A stretch of 55,083 bases of DNA from Bacillota bacterium. Lineage in GTDB: Bacteria > Bacillota > Limnochordia > DTU080. Under the pieces are notes generated by a model that was given only the letters and a program-made list of their open reading frames with translations, was not told the origin of the DNA and searched no databases. This document shows positions 1 to 10,512 of this stretch, one piece after another (position 1 is the stretch's first letter; every line of letters begins with the position of its first letter). The stretch lies in assembly GCA_012840225.1 (NCBI GenBank), contig DULU01000063.1, forward strand, positions 1 through 55,083. The letters are read 5' to 3'. The position numbers and the translations under genes were made by a program.

Positions 1-687
1 AGAGCGTCACCGGCTAAGGGTCGGGTGCATGGTAAACCCAGCATGATCAGGCGATGGTATTCAAAGTAATATCTTGGAGTTATACCTCTGGGACATCTGC
101 CAATGCTGCTTGCGTACTAACTTTAAATGGGTAATGCAACCCCGCTACAACTCTATGCTTGGCTCCGCCTTCTCCGCTCCACCTCCTCAGCCACAATGGG
201 GAGGGGTGTGCACAACGTTCCTAAACCTGACCAGTCAGGATAGGGGGTGTAGCTTTTTGGCTCAAACAAGCCGGCGGAGGAGCGGAATTACCAGTATATG
301 GTAATATCACCCATGTTTACTTCCAATATTTACCTCAGTTTAACCCATGATGATCCAAACGGACAGCTTTCTGGAACAAAAAAGACATCCCCTCACTAAA
401 TGGGGAAAAAATGGACGCGCCTCAGGGCGGGTGCCAAATGGAATTGCAGGGTTGGGTTGAAGGTGGGTTACAAAGGTGGGGTGCGATTGAAGGTCACAGA
501 TGAAAGTAGATGGAGAAGGTCGAAGGAGAGGGCTATTTTTTGATGTGTCTTCGCCAATATCTTGCGCTCGACTGGTGGGCTTAGTTGGCATGGTTGTAGC
601 TCTTGGCACCTGGAGCTGGAAAGCTGGATTCGGTGTAGGCCAGCTTGGCGCACATGGGTCCTATGGTTCCTATAGATCCGGCGCAGA
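1..687. other. No recognisable gene
   Basis: I find no credible gene in this stretch. The short open frames on either strand lack ribosome-binding sites, have composition unlike proteins (runs of Pro/Gln/Trp or Ser/Arg) and resemble no family I know. Composition is less GC-rich than in the following genes, and a decayed gene or mobile element is possible. The only interpretable element is the promoter that begins at 688. Confidence 0.5.
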
Positions 688-716
688 TTGACCTTCTATA
701 AACGCTGGATTACAAT
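688..716 (+). promoter_or_regulatory. Sigma-A promoter for wecA
   Basis: The -35 box TTGACC (688-693) and -10 box TACAAT (711-716) are separated by exactly 17 bases, close to the housekeeping consensus. A start near 723 would give a leader of about 55 bases before wecA. A second TATAAT (742-747) lacks a matching -35. This probably drives wecA-wecB and may read into the atp genes, since no terminator is visible between them. Confidence 0.6.
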
Positions 717-777
717 AGAAAAAGAGCATTGAGCCGCATTTTATAATACATTTTAGAGGGTTCTACGGAGGTTTTTG

Positions 778-1830
778 ATGCTTGTTCCTCTGTTCATGGT
801 GATAATGGCGGCATTTCTTGTTGCCTATATAGCGACTCCTTCAGCCGGTCACCTGGCAGCGCACATGGGTATGGTTGCCAAGCCGGGGTATAGGCGTATT
901 CATCAGAAACTAATACCTCAGGGAGCGGGAGTGGCAATTTATCTAGCTTTCTGGCTGGCGGTAGCCATCTGGCATTACGGCTTTAAACAAAGTGTCGCCC
1001 CGCATTGGTTATCATTGTTCACCGGCTCTACTCTTATATTGATCCTAGGCCTGGTTGATGATAAGTATGAATTGTCCCCCATATGGAAGCTTGCCGGGCA
1101 GCTAGGGGTGGTGACCTATGTGGTACTATCCGGCCACTGCATTGAATTTGTCACCAATCCGCTTGGTGGCATGATCCATGTCGGCAGGTGGGGGATTCCT
1201 CTTACTATATTGTGGATTACTGCCGTGATTAATATGGTAAACCTGATAGACGGTTTGGATGGGCTGGCTGCCGGCGTATCGGGCATCGCCTGCCTTTCAC
1301 TGGCTATTGTGGCGCTGGAAGCCGGCCGCCCGGAAATGGTTCCGATCACCCTCATGCTGGCCGGAGCAGCTTTTGGCTTTCTGCCGCACAATTTTAACCC
1401 GGCCAGGGTTTTCATGGGGGATACTGGGGCTATGTTTCTGGGCCTGATGCTGGGGACCATAACCGTGGACGGGGCTTTAAAGGGAGCGGCAGCCATCGCT
1501 TTGACTGTGCCCTTTCTGGCTCTGGGCGTACCGGTCTTTGATACGGCATTTGCCATCATCAGACGCCTGCTTACCCACAGACCGATATATAAAGGTGATC
1601 AACAGCATTTACATCACGGGTTGCTGGCTATCGGGTTAACCCAGCGTCAATCGGTGTTGGTGCTCTATGGAGTCAGTCTTTTCCTCGGAGGGATGGCATT
1701 TTGGTCGGTGGATCTGCCGGTGAAGGAGGGACTGTGGCTATTTGTCTCCATATCAATCCTGGCCGTTGGTGCTGCCAGGAGGATCGGCGTGTTGCCGCCG
1801 GTTTACCAGCACTCCCACCAGCATCAATAG
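778..1830 (+). CDS. wecA: Undecaprenyl-phosphate GlcNAc-1-phosphate transferase (WecA/TagO family)
   Basis: A 350-residue multispanning membrane enzyme of the MraY/WecA family. The family transfers an amino-sugar 1-phosphate from a UDP-sugar to undecaprenyl phosphate on the cytoplasmic face, the first step of O-antigen, teichoic-acid-like or other envelope glycan synthesis. Visible motifs are DDKYELSP (about 94-101), NMVNLIDGLDGLA (about 152-164), GDTGA (about 214-218) and HLHH (about 277-280), covering the Mg and substrate sites. The HLHH loop points to WecA/TagO rather than MraY. The start is ATG 778, six bases after GGAGG; a TTG at 775 is in frame but less likely. WecB follows, so the likely substrate is UDP-GlcNAc. 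The exact glycan product cannot be told from sequence. Confidence 0.9.
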   Translation: MLVPLFMVIMAAFLVAYIATPSAGHLAAHMGMVAKPGYRRIHQKLIPQGAGVAIYLAFWLAVAIWHYGFKQSVAPHWLSLFTGSTLILILGLVDDKYELSPIWKLAGQLGVVTYVVLSGHCIEFVTNPLGGMIHVGRWGIPLTILWITAVINMVNLIDGLDGLAAGVSGIACLSLAIVALEAGRPEMVPITLMLAGAAFGFLPHNFNPARVFMGDTGAMFLGLMLGTITVDGALKGAAAIALTVPFLALGVPVFDTAFAIIRRLLTHRPIYKGDQQHLHHGLLAIGLTQRQSVLVLYGVSLFLGGMAFWSVDLPVKEGLWLFVSISILAVGAARRIGVLPPVYQHSHQHQ

Positions 1831-1879
1831 ATGTCGATAGCAAAACAATGAGAAAGATGAGAAAGGCTGTGTTTATCTT

Positions 1880-3145
1880 ATGCCGCTGAATGATAGCACT
1901 ACCACCGCCGCTGCTCCCACAGCCACCACAACCACTGCTGCACCCACACCCACACCCACACCTCAATCTCCTTGCCGGGTATTGTTGGTGTTCGGCACCC
2001 GCCCCGAAGCGGTCAAGATGGCTCCGCTGGTGCAGGTGCTCTCCAATGATCCGGCTTTTGATTGCCGAGTGGCGGTGACGGCACAGCACCGGGAGATGCT
2101 CGATCAAGTGCTGCGCTTGTTTGCCATCAAGCCCCATTATGATCTGGACATCATGCGTCCTCAGCAATCGCTGGAGGATATAACCGTCAAAATCCTGCAG
2201 GGCATTTCCGGCATCCTGGCCAAGGAAGCGCCGAGGGTAGTTTTGGTGCATGGCGATACCTCCACGGCATTTGCCGCTACCCTGGCAGCCTTTTACCGCC
2301 AGATTGATGTGGGCCATGTAGAGGCTGGTTTGCGCACGGGAAAGCACTATGATCCCTTCCCGGAGGAGATGAACAGGCGACTGGTAGATGCCATGGCAAC
2401 CTGGCATTTTGCGCCCACCGCCACCAACAGGGAAAACCTCTTGGCCGAGAACATCAAGGCATCCGGTATTTTTGTCACCGGGAATACCGTGATAGAGGCT
2501 TTGCGTTCCGCCGTCAACCCGCAACACGTTTTCCATGATGCCCAATTGAATGCCATTGTCCGCTCGCCGGGGAGGATGCTTTTGGTGACCACGCACCGGC
2601 GGGAAAATATCGCCGCCGGCCGGATGCCCGGGTTATACCGGGCCCTGCGCCGCATCCTGGAACTATTCCCCGACACCAGGGTGGTTTTTGCCGTACATAA
2701 AAATCCGGCAGTCAGAAGTATAGTGGAAGCGGAGTTAAGCGGTCTGGAACGCCTGCATCTGATCGAGCCTCCTGATTATGCCGACTTCATCAACCTGGAA
2801 GCCAGAGCGCACCTGATCCTTACCGATTCCGGCGGCTTGCAGGAAGAGGGTCCGGCACTAGGCAAGCCGGTTTTGGTTTTGCGGGAGACAACCGAGCGGC
2901 CGGAGGGAGTGGCAGCCGGGGTATTGCGTCTGGTCGGTACGGCCACTGAAAATGTGGTGGCGGCGGCTGCTGAATTGCTGAGTGATGAGGCAGCATATAA
3001 CCGTATGGCTAGAGCGATAAACCCATATGGAGACGGGCTGGCGGCTATCAGGATCAGGGATGCCCTTAAGTATGCTTATATGAACGGGGAGCGGCCGGCG
3101 GACTTTTCCATAGTCGGTGAGGCCCTCACCACGGTAGCTCATTAG
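1880..3145 (+). CDS. wecB: UDP-N-acetylglucosamine 2-epimerase (non-hydrolysing)
   Basis: Interconverts UDP-GlcNAc and UDP-ManNAc in the cytoplasm, supplying ManNAc for envelope polysaccharide. The conserved core begins near residue 32 with FGTRPEAVKMAPL. It continues with QHREMLDQ, VHGDTSTAFA, GHVEAGLRTG, PFPEEMNRR, THRRENI and DSGGLQEEGP, and ends with RETTERPEGV; all are hallmarks of this family, and the core length is normal. Ahead of the core is an odd segment of about 30 residues made almost only of Thr, Ala and Pro, encoded by short CCACA/CCCACA repeats (about 1900-1965). ATG 1880 has no clear ribosome-binding site, so translation may start elsewhere, perhaps just before the core. It pairs functionally with wecA. 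Confidence 0.92.
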   Translation: MPLNDSTTTAAAPTATTTTAAPTPTPTPQSPCRVLLVFGTRPEAVKMAPLVQVLSNDPAFDCRVAVTAQHREMLDQVLRLFAIKPHYDLDIMRPQQSLEDITVKILQGISGILAKEAPRVVLVHGDTSTAFAATLAAFYRQIDVGHVEAGLRTGKHYDPFPEEMNRRLVDAMATWHFAPTATNRENLLAENIKASGIFVTGNTVIEALRSAVNPQHVFHDAQLNAIVRSPGRMLLVTTHRRENIAAGRMPGLYRALRRILELFPDTRVVFAVHKNPAVRSIVEAELSGLERLHLIEPPDYADFINLEARAHLILTDSGGLQEEGPALGKPVLVLRETTERPEGVAAGVLRLVGTATENVVAAAAELLSDEAAYNRMARAINPYGDGLAAIRIRDALKYAYMNGERPADFSIVGEALTTVAH

Positions 3146-3155
3146 GTATCGGCAG

Positions 3156-3467
3156 ATGCATAAAGACTATTATGATTACAGCCGTTTCGGCGGCATGGGC
3201 ATCTCCTTTGTCCTGGTCGCTTCGCTCTACATATTTTTGGGGTATAAAGGCGGAGAATGGTTGGATGCCCGGCTGGGCTCATATCCCTGGTTAACGGTGG
3301 TGGGATTAATGGCAGCGGCTGTCTTGAGCCTGCGCTTTCTGATCAGGATGGTTTTGGAGGCAGATGAATGGCTGCGGGAAAGCGCCTCGACCCGTAAAGC
3401 CCGTAAAGATCACAAGAAAACTGACGATGAAGATAAAGACGGGCGGCGCAGCGGAGAAGAAAAATGA
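3156..3467 (+). CDS. atpZ: AtpZ/AtpI-family ATP synthase accessory protein
   Basis: A 103-residue protein with two membrane segments (about 15-33 and 45-67) and a highly charged, Lys/Asp-rich C-terminal tail. It matches the small AtpZ family encoded at the head of many bacterial atp operons and linked to Mg/Ca uptake or c-ring assembly. It lies 10 bases after wecB and overlaps the next gene by four bases, so it is translationally coupled to atpI. Family assignment rests on topology, the GGEWLDARLG-type sequence between the helices and position. Confidence 0.75.
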   Translation: MHKDYYDYSRFGGMGISFVLVASLYIFLGYKGGEWLDARLGSYPWLTVVGLMAAAVLSLRFLIRMVLEADEWLRESASTRKARKDHKKTDDEDKDGRRSGEEK

Positions 3468-3832
3468 GTATCCAATGGGCCATCTTGGCGAAAAAAATAC
3501 CAGGCTGCTTTTATTTTGCCATCATTGCCGCCCCCCTGGCTTGGGCGGCAGGCCTGAATTATCTGGCATATGGCATTTTGGCAGCTACCCCGGTGGCCAT
3601 TTTATATAGAGCGCTGTTCCTGAGAAGCCTGGCCACGGCAGAGAAGCAAGCGGGAATGAAGGATATAACCATGGTAGCCCGCAACTCTGTTTTACGGCTG
3701 GCTATAGTGATAGCAGCATTTTTCGGTTCTATTCCGTTCGGTCCGCTCTTCCTTTTTGGGGTATTCCTGGTTATAATGGTGGAAATGATTATTTACATTT
3801 TCCGTCTATGGCGCCTGCTGCGTAAATCATAA
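3464..3832 (+). CDS. atpI: ATP synthase subunit I
   Basis: A 122-residue protein with four predicted membrane segments and a short basic C-terminus. Subunit I proteins help assemble the c-ring and are not part of the mature enzyme. Its ATG overlaps the end of atpZ. About 97 bases separate it from atpB, a gap in which I see no strong promoter or terminator. The sequence is poorly conserved, as usual for the family, so the call depends largely on size, topology and position in the operon. Confidence 0.7.
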   Translation: MSIQWAILAKKIPGCFYFAIIAAPLAWAAGLNYLAYGILAATPVAILYRALFLRSLATAEKQAGMKDITMVARNSVLRLAIVIAAFFGSIPFGPLFLFGVFLVIMVEMIIYIFRLWRLLRKS

Positions 3833-3929
3833 ATAGAGATGCATTTGGTGATGTAACCGGTCAAAGAGGAAAACGGCAAGAGCCAAAAGCCAAGAGCAAT
3901 GCCCAGTATTTTTCTGAGGTGAAGCAGTT

Positions 3930-4655
3930 TTGGGTGCAGTTTTGGGCGGTAAGTTGCAAGCCATTCTGGATGCACGTATCGCCGAAGCGACAAATGTGTT
4001 GAATCACCTGTTGCGGCATGATGTATTGGTTATCGGTCCAGTGGAGATAACCTCTACCGTAGTCAATACCTGGTTCATCATGATTGTTTTCTTCATTGCG
4101 GTATTCTTACTGACCCGCCGATTGGAAGAGCGACCCCGTGGCGTGCAATTGTTTTTGGAAATGGTTATAGAATTCTGTTATTCGATCATTGACGGGACAA
4201 TAGGTCGCTCGGGGCGCAAATACCTGCCCGTGGTAGGTGCGCTTTTCGTCTTTATAGTGGTTTTGAACCTTTCCTGGTTTATTCCCGGCATGCTGCCGCC
4301 CACCATTGACATCATGACTACCATGGCCTTGGCCGTATCAACCATCATTATCGTGCAAATTGTTGGCATCAGGGAAAAGGGACTAAGAGGCTATCTGCGC
4401 CATTTTGGTCAACCGATCGTCTTCATGGCGCCGATGAATATTATTGAAGAATTAGTCAAGCCTTTCTCCCTGACCATCCGTCTTTTCTGCAACATGTTCG
4501 GCGAAGAGATGGCTGTGGGCATCTTCTTTGCCCTGCTTCCACTGGTGGCACCGGTACCTATTATGGCCTTGGGTATATTAATGGGTATCATCCAGGCTTA
4601 TATATTCAGTGTATTAGCGGCGTCCTATCTGGCCACTGCCACAAAGGGCCACTGA
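3930..4655 (+). CDS. atpB: ATP synthase F0 subunit a
   Basis: A 241-residue integral membrane subunit that forms the ion half-channels next to the c-ring. The essential arginine is visible as R184 in SLTIRLFCNMFGEE, and EELVKPFSLTIRLF before it is the family signature. About five to six membrane helices are evident. The start is TTG 3930, preceded by GAGGTGA; there is no in-frame ATG in a better position. It is followed by atpE in the classical order. Confidence 0.95.
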   Translation: MGAVLGGKLQAILDARIAEATNVLNHLLRHDVLVIGPVEITSTVVNTWFIMIVFFIAVFLLTRRLEERPRGVQLFLEMVIEFCYSIIDGTIGRSGRKYLPVVGALFVFIVVLNLSWFIPGMLPPTIDIMTTMALAVSTIIIVQIVGIREKGLRGYLRHFGQPIVFMAPMNIIEELVKPFSLTIRLFCNMFGEEMAVGIFFALLPLVAPVPIMALGILMGIIQAYIFSVLAASYLATATKGH

Positions 4656-4694
4656 AAGCCGACGCCGTGGTAATTAATGGAGGAGGAGACGAAA

Positions 4695-4925
4695 ATGGAA
4701 AACGTTGGAGCATTTTTTGCTGTAGCCATTACTATGCTGGTGCCGGCTGTGGCTTCCGCCCTCGGTCAAGGTTGGGCGACCAGTTCCGCCGTACAGGCCA
4801 TGTCGCGGCAGCCGGAAGCGGCCAACGACATCAGGGGCGCACTCATGATTGCCTTGGCCTTCATGGAAGCTTTAACCCTTTTCTCCTGGGTTATCGCTAT
4901 GATCATGGTCCTCTTGAAGCTGTAG
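4695..4925 (+). CDS. atpE: ATP synthase F0 subunit c
   Basis: A 76-residue hairpin of two membrane helices joined by the polar RQPEA loop (38-42); it forms the rotating c-ring. The ion-binding carboxylate is E58. Q25 lies 13 residues before R38, exactly where Na+-translocating c subunits such as that of Ilyobacter carry Q32. However, E58 is followed by Ala (A59) instead of the Ser/Thr expected at a full Na+ site, so ion specificity is uncertain. The helix-1 glycine motif is partly replaced: A18, A20, A22, G24, G26. The start is ATG 4695, seven bases after GGAGGAGGA. An upstream in-frame ATG at 4677 would put that site inside the gene and is less likely. Confidence 0.95.
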   Translation: MENVGAFFAVAITMLVPAVASALGQGWATSSAVQAMSRQPEAANDIRGALMIALAFMEALTLFSWVIAMIMVLLKL

Positions 4926-4969
4926 AAATAGTGTGCGATTCGGTTCGGTTCGGAGGATGGTGAGCCATT

Positions 4970-5509
4970 GTGGTCATACCGGCGACGCCGGCGGCGGCTG
5001 CTGCTCAAGCAGCGGCCAATCCGATCTCCTTCCACCTGTGGACATTTATCTTTCAGGTCATAAACGTTCTGGTGGTAATGTTCGTGCTCTATAAGCTGCT
5101 ATTTAAGCCTTTGAGCAGGATAATGGCTCAGCGGGAGCAGCATGTAAACGACTCTTTGGATCAGGCGGAAGCTGATCGCCGGAAAGCCGGGCAGCTCCTG
5201 GCTGAATACCAAAAGAAGATAGATGAGATAGAGCGGGAGACGGAGAGGATGCTGGCCAAAGCGACGAAGGAAGCGGAGGAATACCGGCGATCTCGCCGCT
5301 TGGCTGCCGATGAGGAATACCAGAAGATGATCGATCAGGCCCGCCGTGATATCGAGGCGGAGAGGGAAAGGGCAGTGGCAGCCATCCGCAAGGAGATGGC
5401 GGCCCTGGCCGTCATGGCCGCCGGAAAAGTGATCGAGAAAAGCCTCAATGAAGAGGATCACCGGCGGCTGGTCGATGACATAATTGTCAAGGTGGGCGAA
5501 ACGCAGTGA
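4970..5509 (+). CDS. atpF: ATP synthase F0 subunit b
   Basis: A 179-residue peripheral-stalk subunit with one N-terminal membrane helix (about 26-44) followed by a long, highly charged alpha-helical region. In the family this region dimerises and contacts subunit delta. Translation most likely begins at GTG 4970, with CGGAGG some 15 bases upstream. The N-terminus is unusually rich in Ala and Pro before the helix. The last four bases overlap the start of atpH. Confidence 0.92.
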   Translation: MVIPATPAAAAAQAAANPISFHLWTFIFQVINVLVVMFVLYKLLFKPLSRIMAQREQHVNDSLDQAEADRRKAGQLLAEYQKKIDEIERETERMLAKATKEAEEYRRSRRLAADEEYQKMIDQARRDIEAERERAVAAIRKEMAALAVMAAGKVIEKSLNEEDHRRLVDDIIVKVGETQ

Positions 5510-6102
5510 GAAAAATTTCCGGGGCGGCGCGCACCTTGGCCAGACGTTATGCTGAGGCCCTTGGTCAGCTGGCGCAGGCTGCCGACCAGCTGGATCAGGT
5601 GGAGAAAGATCTGCAGGCCGTGCAAAACCTGGTGGATGAAGTCCCGGCCTTTGCCGGCATGCTTAACAATCCGCGCTTAAATTCCCGCATCAAAAACCAG
5701 ATGCTTGAAGAGTCGCTGGACGGTCAAGTCAGCCGGCTGGTGATCGGTTTTCTTAAGCTTCTCGTGGTCAAGCGGCGGGAAGAAATTTTACCTGCTATAG
5801 TATCGGAATTTGAAAAGATTGCCGATCAAGCGCGTGGTGTGTTGCGGGCCGAGGTGATCTCGGCTCACGCCCTGAGTGCGGAGCAAACTGTGGCTCTCCA
5901 AACCCGGTTGGAAAAGATGGTGGGGAAGCCTGTCAAGTTGGTGCTGCAGGTTGATCCGGGCCTCATCGGTGGCCTGAAGATCCGGATGAACGATGTTGTC
6001 ATAGACGGTAGCATAGACAGGCGCCTAAAACTTCTGCATAAGCACATGACCGCCGACGCGAACAAGCGACAAGAACAAGAAGGCATAGGCGCGCAAGGGT
6101 GA
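5506..6102 (+). CDS. atpH: ATP synthase F1 subunit delta
   Basis: A 198-residue soluble subunit that joins the top of the F1 head to the b-stalk. The N-terminal helical domain with ARRYAEALGQLA and the C-terminal segment DPGLIGGLKIRMNDVVIDGS are family hallmarks. It starts at a GTG overlapping the atpF stop (GTGA), a sign of translational coupling. The C-terminal tail carries about 15 extra charged residues. Confidence 0.93.
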   Translation: MRKISGAARTLARRYAEALGQLAQAADQLDQVEKDLQAVQNLVDEVPAFAGMLNNPRLNSRIKNQMLEESLDGQVSRLVIGFLKLLVVKRREEILPAIVSEFEKIADQARGVLRAEVISAHALSAEQTVALQTRLEKMVGKPVKLVLQVDPGLIGGLKIRMNDVVIDGSIDRRLKLLHKHMTADANKRQEQEGIGAQG

Positions 6103-6108
6103 GATCTA

Positions 6109-7608
<1,500 letters not shown>

Positions 7609-7612
7609 CAAG

Positions 7613-8509
7613 TTGGCCTGGCAATCGCCTCGTGATATCAAACGCCGCATTAAGAGTGTGAGCCATACGCAACAGATCACCCGGGCCATGCAGTTGGTGT
7701 CCGCTGCCAAGCTGCGGCGGGTACAGGAGATGGTGGAGCGCGTCCGCCCCTATACAGAAAAAATCGAGGCGGTGCTCACCAGGATCACAGCCTCGGAGAA
7801 AGACGCCGGAAAGCATCCCCTGTTGGCGGAACGACCGGTAAATAAAGTGCTTTATTGTGTGTTTACGGCCAACCGGGGTCTGGCCGGCGGGTATAACATC
7901 AACGTCGCTCGGCTGGCCGCCGAAAAGATCGGCAAGGAGCAGCATGAGCCGGTTTTGATCGTGGTGGGGAAGAAAGGGCGAGAGTATTTCCAGAAACAAA
8001 ACCAACCCATGGCGGAAGTGCTGCTGGGGCTGGATGACGATATATCCTGGCCGGAAGCCAAAGAGCTCGCCGGCAAGCTGCAGGATTATTTTCTGGAAGG
8101 CCGGGTGGATGAGGTTAATATAGTCTATACCAAATTTGCCGGCACTCTGACGCAATACCCGACGGTCCAGCGCCTTCTGCCATTGAGATATGAAAAAGAC
8201 GGTTCGGGGACTGATGATCCGGCGGCCGATGGGGAGTTTCAGAAATATCTGGTGGAACCGTCATTGCCGGCGGTATTGGATGTGCTGGTGCCCCGCTATG
8301 TGGAGACTGTGGTTTACCAGTTGCTCATGGAGGCGAAGGCCAGCGAGCACAGTGCCAGGATGAATGCCATGCGCAATGCTACGGACAATGCTGAAGAGAT
8401 GATCAACGAATTGGTCATGACATATAACCGGGCCCGCCAGGCCAGCATCACCAAAGAAATTACGGAAATCGTCGGTGGGGCGGAAGCCTTATCGGGCAGT
8501 TGGTCGTGA
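7613..8509 (+). CDS. atpG: ATP synthase F1 subunit gamma
   Basis: A 298-residue central-shaft subunit. The N-terminal coiled-coil helix with DIKRRIKSVSHTQQITRAM and the C-terminal helix with ARMNAMRNATDNAEEMI form the conserved rotor shaft that turns inside the alpha-beta hexamer. The start is probably TTG 7613, four bases after the atpA stop; no strong ribosome-binding site is visible, which suggests coupling to atpA. Length is normal. Confidence 0.95.
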   Translation: MAWQSPRDIKRRIKSVSHTQQITRAMQLVSAAKLRRVQEMVERVRPYTEKIEAVLTRITASEKDAGKHPLLAERPVNKVLYCVFTANRGLAGGYNINVARLAAEKIGKEQHEPVLIVVGKKGREYFQKQNQPMAEVLLGLDDDISWPEAKELAGKLQDYFLEGRVDEVNIVYTKFAGTLTQYPTVQRLLPLRYEKDGSGTDDPAADGEFQKYLVEPSLPAVLDVLVPRYVETVVYQLLMEAKASEHSARMNAMRNATDNAEEMINELVMTYNRARQASITKEITEIVGGAEALSGSWS

Positions 8510-8538
8510 GCCGGGCGCGCCACGGTGAGCGGTAATGA

Positions 8539-9984
<1,446 letters not shown>

Positions 9985-10395
9985 GTGGCTGGGTTATTGC
10001 ACCTGGAAGTGGTTACTCCCAACCGCCTGGTAGTCGACGATCATGTGGAAGCGGTGATTGTGCCCGGAGAAGACGGCGAGTTGGGAATTCTGTATAACCA
10101 CACCCCGCTGGTGGCTGCTTTAACCATCGGCATCATGCGCTACGGCCAAAAAAATGGTCCGAAAAAGGTGGTGGCTATCACGGGCGGTTTTGTTGAAGTG
10201 GTGGACAATAAAGTGACCGTGTTGGCCGATGCGGCCGAGCTGGCCGAAGAGATCGATGTCTTAAGGGCGGAGGCGGCCAAAGAGCGGGCCGAGCGGCGGT
10301 TACGCCGCTATAGCGAGGGTATAGATTTCGATAGAGCGCAATTGGCCTTGCGCCGGGCAATAAACCGCCTGCGGGCGGCCCGGGGCGAAAAATAA
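9985..10395 (+). CDS. atpC: ATP synthase F1 subunit epsilon
   Basis: A 136-residue subunit with an N-terminal beta-sandwich (LEVVTPNRLVVDD, then GEDGELGILYNHTPLVA) and a C-terminal helical hairpin that in the family regulates ATP hydrolysis. It begins at GTG 9985, directly after the atpD stop, with AGGAGG inside the end of atpD as ribosome-binding site. It is the last gene of the atp operon; no obvious intrinsic terminator follows, only a 14-base perfect palindrome at 10431-10444. Confidence 0.95.
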   Translation: MAGLLHLEVVTPNRLVVDDHVEAVIVPGEDGELGILYNHTPLVAALTIGIMRYGQKNGPKKVVAITGGFVEVVDNKVTVLADAAELAEEIDVLRAEAAKERAERRLRRYSEGIDFDRAQLALRRAINRLRAARGEK

Positions 10396-10426
10396 GCGAG
10401 ACAGCGGAATGCCTAAACGCATATAC

Positions 10427-10455
10427 GCATAATCCGGCCGGATTGGGTGAAACTA
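10427..10455 (+). promoter_or_regulatory. Candidate sigma-F promoter for the spoIIQ-like gene
   Basis: GCATA (10427-10431) and GGTGAAACTA (10446-10455) are separated by 14 bases. This fits the published sigma-F consensus (GCATR, about 15 bases, then GG-nn-A-n-A-n-T) with small deviations. spoIIQ is a forespore sigma-F gene in Bacillus, so position and pattern agree. A start near 10462 leaves about 50 bases of leader. Reading is by eye only. Confidence 0.4.
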
Positions 10456-10512
10456 AGCATGTTGCCGCTTTCTACCTATACTGCTCACCCATGACGGCTA
10501 GGAGGTATGCAC

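Noticed and set aside
74-304. A 76-codon + strand open frame at the left end
   Set aside because: No ribosome-binding site, improbable Pro/Gln/Trp composition and no family resemblance.
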